In this document: positions 9,154 through 17,907 of the stretch, piece after piece | Numbering within the stretch: position 1 is the first letter of the stretch | Layout of the letters: each line of letters starts with the position of its first letter | The notes under the pieces: generated by a model | What the model was told of the DNA's origin: nothing | Seen by the model: only the letters and a program-made list of their open reading frames with translations | Database searches by the model: none | Assembly (NCBI GenBank): GCA_017305195.1 | Contig: JAFKMU010000063.1 | Span: 3,806-65,506, forward strand | From: Verrucomicrobiota bacterium | GTDB taxonomy: Bacteria > Verrucomicrobiota > Verrucomicrobiia > Chthoniobacterales > Terrimicrobiaceae | Reading direction: 5' to 3' | Length of the DNA stretch: 61,701 nucleotides | Made by a program: the position numbers and the translations under genes

Positions 9154-9693
9154 TTATCCCTCTTTGTCCGAGGAATCCTGAGCATTCAACTCATTCCGCA
9201 AAAACTCCAGCACATCTTTAAACTTCACCGCATTCGCCCGGTCGGCTTCGACGAGCGCCTCGTGGGCCTCGAGAACAGCCTGTTTCTGGGCCTCCGCCTC
9301 CAGGGCCTTGGGCTCGGCGACCCGGAGCGTCTCGTCGTCCGGCTGGGATTCGATTTCGGCGGCGGCGGAGCCGGTCGGCTCCACGGTGAAAAGCTGGTCG
9401 AGGCCGAGGCTGGAGAGGAGGTCGGAGTTGCGCTCGTTGACATTCGTGGCGCGCAGCGAGCCCTGGCCGAGCTCACGCAGGCGCAGGGCCACCCCGGCAA
9501 GGGTGCCCATGAAGGTGGAGTCCATCTGCTCGCAGTCCTGAAGATCCACCACGAATTCGCGGAATCCGCGCTGGATCATCTGTTTGACAAATTCCTTGAG
9601 CCCGGAGCTGTTTTGAAAACTCCCTCTGCCTTCCACTTTGACCCAGGCCGTGCGATCGACGCAGCCGACGAGGACAGATGATGAGGTGCTCAC
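9154..9693 (-). CDS. STAS-domain protein (anti-sigma factor antagonist type) with C-terminal extension
   Basis: 179 residues from a GTG start at 9693; no better start is seen. Residues 5-105 form a STAS domain with the phosphorylatable serine in QMDSTFMGTL (Ser59). The extra roughly 70 residues are acidic and probably helical (EPKALEAEAQKQAVLEAHEAL), which is longer than RsbV or SpoIIAA. It is expected to be phosphorylated by a kinase and reset by the phosphatase encoded 33 bases downstream. The target of the switch is unknown. Confidence 0.88.
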   Translation of the reverse strand: MSTSSSVLVGCVDRTAWVKVEGRGSFQNSSGLKEFVKQMIQRGFREFVVDLQDCEQMDSTFMGTLAGVALRLRELGQGSLRATNVNERNSDLLSSLGLDQLFTVEPTGSAAAEIESQPDDETLRVAEPKALEAEAQKQAVLEAHEALVEADRANAVKFKDVLEFLRNELNAQDSSDKEG

Positions 9694-9754
9694 GTGTGAG
9701 GAGATTATTAGCCCACTCTCGCGGCGGGTGTCAAATGTCCCCCGGCGCGCCTCA

Positions 9755-10270
9755 TTATTTCCACATGAAGGACTGTCGGAACGCCACGATCCGACCGTCC
9801 ACGATCAACAGGATGCGCCAGGATGTCACCCGGCCGTTTTCCTGGAAGTCATCCCCCGTCACCTCGAAGTCCGACTTGTGCGAACCTCTCGCCGACGGGT
9901 AGTAGCGCTCCATGGCCATCACGTAGTTGCCCAGCGCGGCCTGGCGGTACTCGAACCGCACGGTGACATCGGTATCCTGCGAAGTGCGCCAGAAGAAGGA
10001 GTAGTAGTTCCCCTCGCGCTGCTGGCGGTCCCAGGAGTCGACTGCTCCAAAGTTGATCCGAGTCCTCTCGAAATTCGCCGGTTCGTTTTCCGGGGCGATG
10101 ATCTGGTTGATCGGCTGGTTGTAGTACATCTTGACCTTGCGGAACTGGTAGGCGTTGTCCAAGGCGAGCGGCAGCACGTTGGCGCGCTCCAGCTTGGTCG
10201 CGGGCTCCTGGACCGACGAACAGGCGGTGAAGAGAATGGCAGTAAGGGCAAGTACGAGGAATGTCCTCAT
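9755..10270 (-). CDS. Small predicted lipoprotein
   Basis: 171 residues from the ATG at 10270 (MRTFLVLALTAILFTACSS), a lipoprotein signal with lipobox LFTAC. I preferred this over an ATG five codons upstream because it gives a clean signal peptide. The mature part is soluble with many Tyr, Arg and Asp residues and no domain I recognise. It lies 61 bases upstream of the STAS gene on the same strand and may head that operon. Confidence 0.75.
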   Translation of the reverse strand: MRTFLVLALTAILFTACSSVQEPATKLERANVLPLALDNAYQFRKVKMYYNQPINQIIAPENEPANFERTRINFGAVDSWDRQQREGNYYSFFWRTSQDTDVTVRFEYRQAALGNYVMAMERYYPSARGSHKSDFEVTGDDFQENGRVTSWRILLIVDGRIVAFRQSFMWK

Positions 10271-10404
10271 GGAGGCCGCATACAAGCGGCTTTGGGTGGC
10301 GGTGTCAATGGCACGCCACGAGGAAGCGACTGCCCGAAGGCTTGACTCCCGGGATGGGAGCCATCATACGAGTCGGTTCCCGGCGCACGAGCCGCCGTCT
10401 TCCC

Positions 10405-10920
10405 ATGAAAGCCCACGATATCTTCCAACAGTTGCCTGAAAGCTTCGCCGGCGACGTCTTCCAGTTTCTTTACGACAACGACAAACCGGCCTACCGCGCC
10501 TGCGTGCAGGTGCTTTCCAACCGCCGCAAGCTGCGTGCGGTCATCCTCGAGCGCAAGTCGCGCGAGGAGCGTCACCTGTGGATGCGCAACGAGATCACCC
10601 GCAAGGCCAACGAGGACGCCTCGATCGAGATTCTCCAGACCTGGCTGCTCGGCGCGCACAAACCGATGATTTGCCAGTTTCTCGACTCCCTCAAGATTCC
10701 GCACAATGGTCACGGGCTCATTGACGACCTCCCGGCTGAGCCGTCGGAAGCTGCTGTCACCGAGGCGGTTGAGGGGTTGCTGAAGGATTATCCCCACGAT
10801 GCCGTGGCGGCCTATCTCAACCTCTTCATCGAGATGGATATTGCACAATGGCCCACGCTGGAGAAAATGCTTTCGAGCGATTCCCGGCTTTGCCTCGCTC
10901 CTCAAACACCCGCAGCATGA
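10405..10920 (+). CDS. Conserved-looking hypothetical protein upstream of gmhA
   Basis: 171 residues from the ATG at 10405 (MKAHDIFQQLPESF). The upstream part of the frame is Arg-rich and unlike protein. The sequence is soluble and helical and carries LYDNDKPAYRACVQVL and a charged LERKSREERHLWMRNEI stretch, without a recognised family. Its stop overlaps the gmhA start by 4 bases (ATGA), so it is very probably translationally coupled to that gene. Confidence 0.72.
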   Translation: MKAHDIFQQLPESFAGDVFQFLYDNDKPAYRACVQVLSNRRKLRAVILERKSREERHLWMRNEITRKANEDASIEILQTWLLGAHKPMICQFLDSLKIPHNGHGLIDDLPAEPSEAAVTEAVEGLLKDYPHDAVAAYLNLFIEMDIAQWPTLEKMLSSDSRLCLAPQTPAA

Positions 10921-11483
10921 CGCCTTACCAATCCTCGCTTCAGGACGCCCTGGACACCTTTGAATCCCTGCGCGCCCTCGAGGAGCCGCTTTCCCAGGCG
11001 GCCAAGGTCGTCCTCGATTGCCTGACGTCGGGTGGCAAGCTCCTGTTCTGCGGCAACGGGGGCAGCGCGGCCGACGCGGCCCACATGGCCACCGAGTTCA
11101 CCTGCCGCTTCAATGGCGACCGCCGCCCATACCCCGCCATCGCTCTCACCGTGGATGGCGGCCTGCTGACCGCCATCGGCAACGATTATTCCTTTCACGA
11201 CGTATTTTCCCGCCAGGTGCATGCCTACGGCAAGCCCGGCGACGTCCTCATCGCCCTGACCACCAGCGGCAAATCGCGCAACGTGCTCTTCGCCATCGAG
11301 GAAGCCCGTCGTCGCGGCCTGCGGACGATCACCCTGCTCGGTAAAGGCGGCGGATTCACCGCCGGAGCCTCCGAGATCGAGCTGATCGTGCCGGGAACTG
11401 TGACCGCCCGCATCCAGGAAGCGCAGAAGTTTCTGCTTCACGCCCTTTGCGAGCAGGTCGAGGTCGATCTGCCCAAGGAATGA
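10917..11483 (+). CDS. gmhA: Phosphoheptose isomerase (sedoheptulose 7-phosphate isomerase)
   Basis: 188 residues. The SIS-domain enzyme converts sedoheptulose 7-phosphate to D-glycero-D-manno-heptose 7-phosphate, the first step toward the heptose of lipopolysaccharide. The motif LLFCGNGGSAADAAHMATEF, the stretch IALTTSGKSRNV and the C-terminal Glu/Gln-rich helix (RIQEAQKFLLHALCEQVE) are characteristic. The start at 10917 is set by an ATGA overlap with the preceding gene; the stop overlaps the prepilin peptidase start in the same way. Confidence 0.92.
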   Translation: MTPYQSSLQDALDTFESLRALEEPLSQAAKVVLDCLTSGGKLLFCGNGGSAADAAHMATEFTCRFNGDRRPYPAIALTVDGGLLTAIGNDYSFHDVFSRQVHAYGKPGDVLIALTTSGKSRNVLFAIEEARRRGLRTITLLGKGGGFTAGASEIELIVPGTVTARIQEAQKFLLHALCEQVEVDLPKE

Positions 11484-12586
11484 GGGAAACGGTTCTTACC
11501 GTCTTTTCCGCCGTATTGGGGGCGATCATCGGGTCGTTCCTCAATGCCTGCATCCACCGGCTGCCGCGGAATCTCTCGCTCGACCAGCCCCGCCGTTCCT
11601 TCTGCCCCGCCTGCGGCAAGACCATTCCCTGGTACGAAAACCTGCCGATCATCAGCTGGCTCGCCCTGCGAGGGAGATGCTCGGGCTGCCATGCGAAGAT
11701 TTCTCCGCGCTACATCTTTGTGGAGATCCTGACGGCGGGACTCTTCCTTGCGGCGTGGCTGACGTTCGGCCTGCCCCTGGCACCCGCCTACTGGCTCTTC
11801 CTGGCCCTGCTGGTCACGGCCACCTTCATCGATATCGAGCATTTCATCATCCCGGACGTCATCACCATCGGCGGCACGGCGGCAGGCATCGTCTTGAGCG
11901 TCATCCTGCCGGGGTTGATGCAGACGGACTCCCGCCTCCAGGCCTTTCTCGCTTCGCTGGGGGCTGCGGCGCTCGGGTATGGCATCCTCTGGCTCATCGT
12001 CGAGGGGGGGAAGCTGGCTTTTGGCCGCAAGCGCCATGTTTTCAAGGAGGCGCTGCCCTTTAGCTGGAAGCGCGATGGCGATACCGCGACGCTCACCGTC
12101 GGCGAGGATTCCCTGCTCTGGCATGAGATCGATTTCCGCGAACGCGACCAACTCGTTATCGAAAGCACCGGGGCCAGCATTGACGGCCGGGTGCTGGAGG
12201 GCTCGCCGGTTCTGCGATTCCGCTACCACGTCCTGCTCGACGAGGGGACGGAGAAGCCGCTGGACCAGATCGACGAGATCAGCGGAAATCTCACCGCCAT
12301 CACCATCCCGCGCGAGGCAATGGGGTTTGGCGACGTCAAGTTTATCGCCGCCATCGGGGCCTTCCTCGGCTGGCAGGCCGTCCTTTTCACCATCTGCGCC
12401 GCCTCGATCATCGGATGCGTGGCCGCCGTGGCCGGGATCTTCCTGGCTCGCGACCGCTCCGGTTCCCGGGTGCCATTTGGTCCTTTCCTCGCCCTGGGCG
12501 CCGTGCTTTGGGTGTTTTTCGGTCCCGCCATCTGGGACTGGTATTTCAATCTCATGGCTCGCCCGGGCCATGACCTTGCCTTTTAA
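11480..12586 (+). CDS. Prepilin peptidase (A24 family) with a cytoplasmic insertion
   Basis: 368 residues from the ATG at 11480, coupled to gmhA by ATGA. This inner-membrane aspartic protease cleaves and methylates type IV pilin-like proteins. The N-terminal methyltransferase part has two CxxC pairs (Cys42/45 and Cys67/70). Catalytic aspartates are in FIDIEHF (Asp118) and GFGDVK (Asp285). Between them lies an extra soluble block of about 100 residues (about 178-278) absent from classical PilD. Its substrates should include pseudopilins such as the one encoded at 36902-37648. Confidence 0.92.
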   Translation: MRETVLTVFSAVLGAIIGSFLNACIHRLPRNLSLDQPRRSFCPACGKTIPWYENLPIISWLALRGRCSGCHAKISPRYIFVEILTAGLFLAAWLTFGLPLAPAYWLFLALLVTATFIDIEHFIIPDVITIGGTAAGIVLSVILPGLMQTDSRLQAFLASLGAAALGYGILWLIVEGGKLAFGRKRHVFKEALPFSWKRDGDTATLTVGEDSLLWHEIDFRERDQLVIESTGASIDGRVLEGSPVLRFRYHVLLDEGTEKPLDQIDEISGNLTAITIPREAMGFGDVKFIAAIGAFLGWQAVLFTICAASIIGCVAAVAGIFLARDRSGSRVPFGPFLALGAVLWVFFGPAIWDWYFNLMARPGHDLAF

Positions 12587-12618
12587 CGCCGCACAGCGGA
12601 TGATTTCGGGTTCGATCC

Positions 12619-14445
12619 ATGGCCGATAAGAAGAAGATTCCCTTTCCTCAGCTCCTCAAGGAGTTCTGGCGCCCGTATTTCAAACTCTCCACCTACATGC
12701 GGCCCTACCTGCCCCGGGTCGTGTTTGGCATGGTCTGCGGTATCCTCGCCGGTACGCTCAATGGCACGATTCCCCTCGTGCTCAACTATGTGGGCCAGAA
12801 GGTTCTCCCGGCCGGTCAGACCCTGAGCAAGATCAATCCGATGAAGTTTCATGCGGCCGACTCGGGCCCGGCGATTGATACCGTCATTTGGATCAGCATG
12901 CTCATACCGGCTGTCATGGTGGCGCGCGGCATCTTTTCGTACCTCAACTCGTATTACCTCTCCTGGGTCAGCTTTCACATCCTGCGCGATCTGCGTTCCC
13001 AGCTCTTCCGGCACCTGATGTCCCAGCCGATGGCCTTTTTTAACAAGGCGAAGTCCGGCAAGCTCATTGCCCGGGTCATCAATGACACCCGCGTGGCGCA
13101 GAATGCCCTCACCAGCATCTCCGGCGACCTCGTGAAGGAGCCAGTGGCCGTGGTGACCGGCATCGTCGTCCTGGTCAGCCTCGACTGGCGTTTCAGCCTC
13201 ACGACCCTGCTTCTGTTTCCCATCTGCATGGTGCCCGTGCTCGTCTTTGGCAGGAAGATTCGCCAGGCGGGCAAGGCGGAGGAAAACGAGGCCGGAGCCA
13301 TGGCGGTCATTCTCCAGGAAAGCTTCGCGGGAGTCCGCGTGATCAAGTCCTTCGCGAGGGAAGAGTATCAAGCCTCGCAGTTTTCCAAGTCGAGTGATAT
13401 CCAGTGCCGCAACAGCATGCGCGTGCGCAAGAGCATGGACATCGTCCAGCCGCTGATCGAGTCGGTCTCGGCCTTCGGCGTCGTCCTGGCGATCCTCTAC
13501 GTCTACTACTACCACATCGGCATCATCCAGTTTGCCGCCCTCTGCTTCGGTATCTTCCTGCTGTACAATCCGGTCAAGTCGCTGAGCCGCATTCCCTTGC
13601 AGATGCAGAAGTGCATGGCCTCGGCATCGAATGTCTTTGACCTCCTGAACAAGCAGCCTGCGATCCAGGACGCTCCCGACGCGGTGGTGCTCAAGGGCTG
13701 TCAGGGCGGACTCACGTTCGAAAATATCACCTTCTCCTACGGCTCAGATCAGAACGCCGTCAAGGACATGAACCTCATCGTTGAGCCGCACAAGAAGTAC
13801 GCGCTCGTCGGCTCCAGCGGCGCGGGCAAGAGCACCGTGCTTTCGCTCATCCTGCGCTTCTACGATCCCCAGCAGGGCGTGATCAAGCTCGACGGGGTCG
13901 ACATCCGCCAGATCGCGCAGAATTCTCTCCGCGAGCACATCGGCGTGGTCACGCAGGAGACGTTCCTTTTCCACGACACGATTTACGAGAATATCCGCTA
14001 CGGTCGCCTCGACGCCACGGAGGCCGAGATCATCGCCGCGGCGAAGCTGGCCTACGCGCACGACTTCATCGTGGCTCAGCCCGAGGGGTACAACAGCATC
14101 GTCGGCGACAAGGGCTGCCTGCTCTCCGGCGGCCAGCAGCAGCGCCTCGCCATCGCGCGCGCCCTGCTCAAGAACGCCCCGATCCTCCTCCTCGACGAGG
14201 CCACCTCGGCCCTCGACTCGGAGTCCGAGCACATGATCCAGGCCGCGCTCGACCGCCTCTCGCAGGGCCGCACGGTGATCGCCATCGCCCACCGCCTCTC
14301 GACCATCCTGAAGTCCGACAAGATCGTCGTCATGGACAAGGGCATGGTCGTCGATGCGGGGCCGCATGCCGAGCTGCTGGAGCGTTCGCCGATCTATCGC
14401 AAGCTCTACGAGCTGCAGTTCAATCACGACAAGATCGCCGCGTAG
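12619..14445 (+). CDS. MsbA-type ABC exporter (fused membrane and ATPase domains)
   Basis: 608 residues. Six membrane helices (about 30-320) precede an ATPase domain with Walker A GSSGAGKST (398-406), signature LSGGQQQR (502-509), Walker B ILLLDEA ending at 528, and the switch His in IAIAHRLST. This is the architecture of lipid A flippases and related exporters. Its position after gmhA favours an envelope-lipid or LPS role, but substrate cannot be read from the sequence. It begins 32 bases after the prepilin peptidase stop. Confidence 0.9.
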   Translation: MADKKKIPFPQLLKEFWRPYFKLSTYMRPYLPRVVFGMVCGILAGTLNGTIPLVLNYVGQKVLPAGQTLSKINPMKFHAADSGPAIDTVIWISMLIPAVMVARGIFSYLNSYYLSWVSFHILRDLRSQLFRHLMSQPMAFFNKAKSGKLIARVINDTRVAQNALTSISGDLVKEPVAVVTGIVVLVSLDWRFSLTTLLLFPICMVPVLVFGRKIRQAGKAEENEAGAMAVILQESFAGVRVIKSFAREEYQASQFSKSSDIQCRNSMRVRKSMDIVQPLIESVSAFGVVLAILYVYYYHIGIIQFAALCFGIFLLYNPVKSLSRIPLQMQKCMASASNVFDLLNKQPAIQDAPDAVVLKGCQGGLTFENITFSYGSDQNAVKDMNLIVEPHKKYALVGSSGAGKSTVLSLILRFYDPQQGVIKLDGVDIRQIAQNSLREHIGVVTQETFLFHDTIYENIRYGRLDATEAEIIAAAKLAYAHDFIVAQPEGYNSIVGDKGCLLSGGQQQRLAIARALLKNAPILLLDEATSALDSESEHMIQAALDRLSQGRTVIAIAHRLSTILKSDKIVVMDKGMVVDAGPHAELLERSPIYRKLYELQFNHDKIAA

Positions 14446-14458
14446 GCTCGCGGGCACG

Positions 14459-14486
14459 AAAAAAGGGCCGGTTCTCACCGGCCCTT
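14459..14486 (-). terminator. Rho-independent terminator of prfB
   Basis: A perfect 10-bp stem, AAGGGCCGGT and ACCGGCCCTT around a 4-base loop, followed on the minus strand by TTTT. It lies 22 bases past the prfB stop, between converging genes. There is no T tract on the plus strand, so it serves mainly prfB. Confidence 0.85.
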
Positions 14487-14507
14487 GAGAGTTTCGCTGG
14501 ATGACGA

Positions 14508-15642
14508 TTATTCGTCGTCGTCCTGGCTGCCTTTTTTGTAGGTCAGGCCGCGCAGCTTGCCCTCGATGAAGGCGTCGATGTCGCCATCCATCACGCCCTG
14601 GATGTCGCTGGTCTGCACGCCGGTGCGCAGATCCTTCACCATCTGGTAGGGCTGGAAGACGTAGGAGCGGATCTGGTTGCCCCAGGCAATGTCGCCCTTT
14701 TCGCCGTATTGACGCTCGACCTCGGCGCTCTTCTTGTCCGCTTCGATCTGGTAGAGCTTGGCCTTGAGCATCTTCATCGCCATTTCGCGATTGCGGCCCT
14801 GGCTGCGTTCCGCCTGGCAGGCGACCACGATGCCCGAGGGCAGGTGGGTGATGCGGACGGCGGTCTCCACCTTGTTGACGTTCTGCCCGCCCTTGCCGCC
14901 GGAGCGGTAGGTGTCGAGCTTGAGGTCGGCTTCGTTGATTTCGATGGGTACGTCCTCGATCTCGGGGACCACGTCCACGCTGGCAAAGGAGGTGTGGCGG
15001 CGCTTGTTGGCGTCGAAGGGCGAGATGCGCACGAGACGATGCACGCCGCGCTCCGTCTGGAGATAGCCGTAGGGATGATCGCCCGAGACGCGGAGCGTGG
15101 CGGATTTGATGCCCGCCTCGTCGCCGGTCTGGATGTCGACCGACTCGGCCTTGAGCCCGCTGCGTTCCATCCATCGCGTGTACATGCGCAGGAGCATGTC
15201 GGCCCAGTCGCACGACTCCGTGCCGCCGGCTCCGGCGTGAATGGTGATGAAGGCGGGAGATTTGTCGAATTCCCCGGAAAGGAGCTGCTGAAGCTCGAAT
15301 TTCTCCAGGTCCTTGAGCACAGACTGGTACTCGGCCTCGACGTCCTTGATGGCGGCGAGCTGGTTCGGCCCGGTCTCCTCGGCGGCCAGCTCCTTGAGCA
15401 CCTCAAGGTCGGCGACGCGGGATTCCAAAGCCTGGAAAGGCTGGATCTTGGCGCGGAGGGAGGAAACCAGCTCGACGTCGCGCTGGGCGGTTTCCTTGTT
15501 GTTCCAGAAGTCCGGCGCGGCCATGCGCCCTTCGACTTCGGAGAGTTGCTGAGTCAGGCTGGGGAGGTCAAAGAAACCTCCGCAATTCACCCAGACGGGA
15601 CGAAATCGCGGAGGCGTCAATCGCTTCGAGTTGTTCGATCAT
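14508..15642 (-). CDS. prfB: Peptide chain release factor 2, expressed by programmed +1 frameshift
   Basis: 377 residues in two frames. The zero frame starts at ATG 15642 ([20 protein letters not shown]) and reaches CTT TGA at 15573-15568. Ribosomes must skip one base (15570) to read GAC and continue as DLPSLTQQL to the stop at 14508. The protein recognises UAA and UGA stop codons and triggers release: the codon-recognition tripeptide SPF is at about 207-209 and the catalytic GGQ at about 251-253, matching family positions. A single-frame reading from 15620 gives a false N-terminus (MTPPRFRP). rimO lies 63 bases upstream. Confidence 0.95.
15567..15581 (-). promoter_or_regulatory. Programmed +1 frameshift site of prfB
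   Basis: The minus strand reads GGAGG TTT CTT TGA C. An internal Shine-Dalgarno-like GGAGG lies three bases before the slippery CTT, followed by the in-frame UGA and C. The spacing and core CTTTGAC are those of the autoregulatory RF2 site: when RF2 is scarce the UGA is read slowly and the ribosome shifts. Confidence 0.95.
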
Positions 15643-15705
15643 GGAAAGGACAAGCATGCCGCAAAGGCGCGGCGGCGCAAAAGGAAAAATGGCGATGCCA
15701 GCGGC

Positions 15706-17070
15706 TTACAGAGGACGGGCCACGAGGTCGTATACCTGCGATCCCGTCACCCTGGCCTCGACGAAGGAGCCGACCGGGACGGACTTCGTCAATACCACGC
15801 GGCAATCCACGTCGGGCGCGTCGTACTCGGTGCGGCCCAGGCGGGCCTGGTCGGCGAGGACGCGGAAGGTGCGGCCCTTCTGGGCCTCGGCCCACTCGGC
15901 TGCGATGCGCTGCTGGAGCTTCATGGCCTCGCGATGGCGGCGGTTCTTGGTGCGGGTGGGCACCTGGTTCTCCATCTTGGCCGCGCGGGAACCCTCCTCC
16001 TGCGAGTAGCAGAAGACGCCCAGACGCTCAAAACGCACCTTTTCGATGAACTCGAGCAAAGACTGGAAGTGCTCCTCCGTCTCGCCGGGGAAGCCGACGA
16101 TGAAGGTGGTCCGGATGGCGAGATTCGGGATTCCCGCCCGCAGGCGGTCGATGAGGTTCTCGATGTGCTCGCGCGAGGTCTCGCGGCGCATCAGGCCCAG
16201 CATGTCGCGATGGATGTGCTGGAGCGGCATGTCGATATAGCGGGCCACCTTCGGGTTCCGGGCGATGGCCTGGATCAGGTCGTCGCTCCAGTGGGCCGGA
16301 TGGGTGTACAGGAGGCGAATCCAGAAATCTCCCTCGATCTGGCCGAGTTCGTCGAGCAGGCGGATGAGCGTCGGGCCGCGGAGCGGGTCGACGGGCTGGC
16401 GCGGACCGGCCTTTTCCTGCCACAGGTCCATGCCGTAGTACGTCGTGTCCTGGCTGATGAGATTGATCTCGCGAATGCCCTCGGAGACGAGGCGGCGGGC
16501 CTCGGCGACGACGCTTTCCACCGTGCGGCTGCGATGGCGGCCGCGCATCTGCGGGATCACGCAGAAGCTGCACGGGTGGTTGCACCCCTCGGCGATCTTC
16601 AGGTAGGTCGTGTGCGTCGGCGTCAGGCGGAAGCGCGGAGTGTCGTAGTCCGGGATGTACTTCGACTTGGGCGAGATGAGGGCAAAGGGCGCCTCGGTTT
16701 CGCGGGAGAGCACGTCGTGGAAGATCTCGCCCGCCGTGGCGATCTGGTCGAGACCGATGAAGGCATCCACCTCGGGCAGCTCACGCACGAGCTCGTCGCG
16801 ATACCGCTGGGACAGGCACCCGCTCACCACGAGCTTCTGCTCCGGGCGGCGCTTGGCGTTCAGGATGGCGTCGATCGACTCCTGCTTGGCGCTGTCGATG
16901 AAGCCGCAGGTGTTGACCACGATGACATCGGCCTCGTCGGCATCGGCGGTGATTTCAAAACCGGCGACGGCTGCACCGCCTAGCATGACTTCGGCATCGA
17001 CGAGATTCTTGGCACAGCCGAGGCTGATCATACCCACCTTGGGCGTTTGGACGCCTTGAGATTCTTTCAT
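15706..17070 (-). CDS. rimO: Ribosomal protein S12 methylthiotransferase RimO
   Basis: 454 residues. This radical SAM enzyme adds a methylthio group to an aspartate of ribosomal protein S12. Three N-terminal cysteines bind the auxiliary cluster (SLGCAKN, NTCGFID, SGCLSQ). The radical SAM cluster is in EGCNHPCSFC. A TRAM-like C-terminal domain includes VGSFVEARVTGSQVYDLVA. SLGCAKNLVD and the overall length separate it from MiaB. It lies between the RodZ-like gene (18 bases upstream) and prfB. Confidence 0.94.
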   Translation of the reverse strand: MKESQGVQTPKVGMISLGCAKNLVDAEVMLGGAAVAGFEITADADEADVIVVNTCGFIDSAKQESIDAILNAKRRPEQKLVVSGCLSQRYRDELVRELPEVDAFIGLDQIATAGEIFHDVLSRETEAPFALISPKSKYIPDYDTPRFRLTPTHTTYLKIAEGCNHPCSFCVIPQMRGRHRSRTVESVVAEARRLVSEGIREINLISQDTTYYGMDLWQEKAGPRQPVDPLRGPTLIRLLDELGQIEGDFWIRLLYTHPAHWSDDLIQAIARNPKVARYIDMPLQHIHRDMLGLMRRETSREHIENLIDRLRAGIPNLAIRTTFIVGFPGETEEHFQSLLEFIEKVRFERLGVFCYSQEEGSRAAKMENQVPTRTKNRRHREAMKLQQRIAAEWAEAQKGRTFRVLADQARLGRTEYDAPDVDCRVVLTKSVPVGSFVEARVTGSQVYDLVARPL

Positions 17071-17088
17071 GACTGGAACAAAGGGCCG

Positions 17089-17760
17089 TTACTGGACGGC
17101 GTTGCCGTGCGAAACGGTGCCTCCGACGAAGAGCGGAGGAGTGTTTGCGGGCACGGACTCGGTGGCAGAGGATTGAACGGGCGCCGCCGCGGCAGGTTCC
17201 GGGGCGGGAGCGGCCGGGACTTCGGCAGGCTCGGAGACCGGGGCGGACGGGGTGGATGGTTCGACGATGAGCGAACGATCGTCCTTCACGATCTGGTCCT
17301 TGGCGACCCGGTCGAGGGGACCGAGGCGCTGGAGCTTGATGGCGAAGGGAATGGCGAACGCGAGGAGGAGAATGACGACCGCCGCGACGATGAGGCCCGT
17401 GATCAGGCGGCGCTGGCGCGCCGGGCGGATTTTCTTGCGCACGTAGGTGCGGGGGCCTTCTTCAAGATACTGATAGCCGGCGGCTCCGCACACGCCGGGC
17501 GCGGGCAGGAGATGCTTGATCGCCTCGACCTCCAGGCCGAGGTACCGGGCGTAGTCGGTCAGGAACATCCGCGCATAGCTCGGATGTGAGAACTGCGAGA
17601 AATCATCATGCTCGATCTCGCGCAGTCGCTGCACGCGGATGCGCGTGTCGTGCGCCGCTTTCTCGATCGGCAAATCCCTCGCCTTCCGGGCAGCCGCCAG
17701 CCGGGAGCCGAGAGACTCCCCGGACTCGTCGGAATCGAATACGGCGGCGACGTCGAACAT
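17089..17760 (-). CDS. RodZ-like protein: cytoplasmic HTH domain and single membrane helix
   Basis: 223 residues. Residues about 16-85 form an XRE-type helix-turn-helix (LAAARKARDLPIEKAAHDTRIRVQRLREIE) followed by HPSYARMFLTDYARYLGLE, as in RodZ. A basic region (about 107-117) leads to a membrane helix (about 119-142), and the outer tail is Pro/Ala-rich. RodZ links MreB to the cell-wall machinery. This protein lacks the large beta-rich periplasmic domain of E. coli RodZ, so a shape role is inferred, not shown. Confidence 0.82.
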   Translation of the reverse strand: MFDVAAVFDSDESGESLGSRLAAARKARDLPIEKAAHDTRIRVQRLREIEHDDFSQFSHPSYARMFLTDYARYLGLEVEAIKHLLPAPGVCGAAGYQYLEEGPRTYVRKKIRPARQRRLITGLIVAAVVILLLAFAIPFAIKLQRLGPLDRVAKDQIVKDDRSLIVEPSTPSAPVSEPAEVPAAPAPEPAAAAPVQSSATESVPANTPPLFVGGTVSHGNAVQ

Positions 17761-17907
17761 TAGGCTGAAAAGGCTGAGATATTAGCGATGAAGCGACCAC
17801 GCTTCGTTCGATGAGGCATGGCAGCGCTTATCTCCAATTCTTATGTGGCTCAATTCCAAGCGAACACAAGCGGAAATCCGGCTCGCCGAGGAGAAAAGGC
17901 CAGATTT

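Noticed and set aside
12600..12620. GGTTCGATCC resembling a tRNA T arm before the ABC exporter gene
   Set aside because: No acceptor, D or anticodon arm can be formed around it, and it runs into the ATG of the exporter gene.
14508..15620. prfB read as a single frame starting at 15620
   Set aside because: The N-terminus has no RF2 similarity, while the other frame supplies a proper RF2 start and the CTTTGAC shift site.
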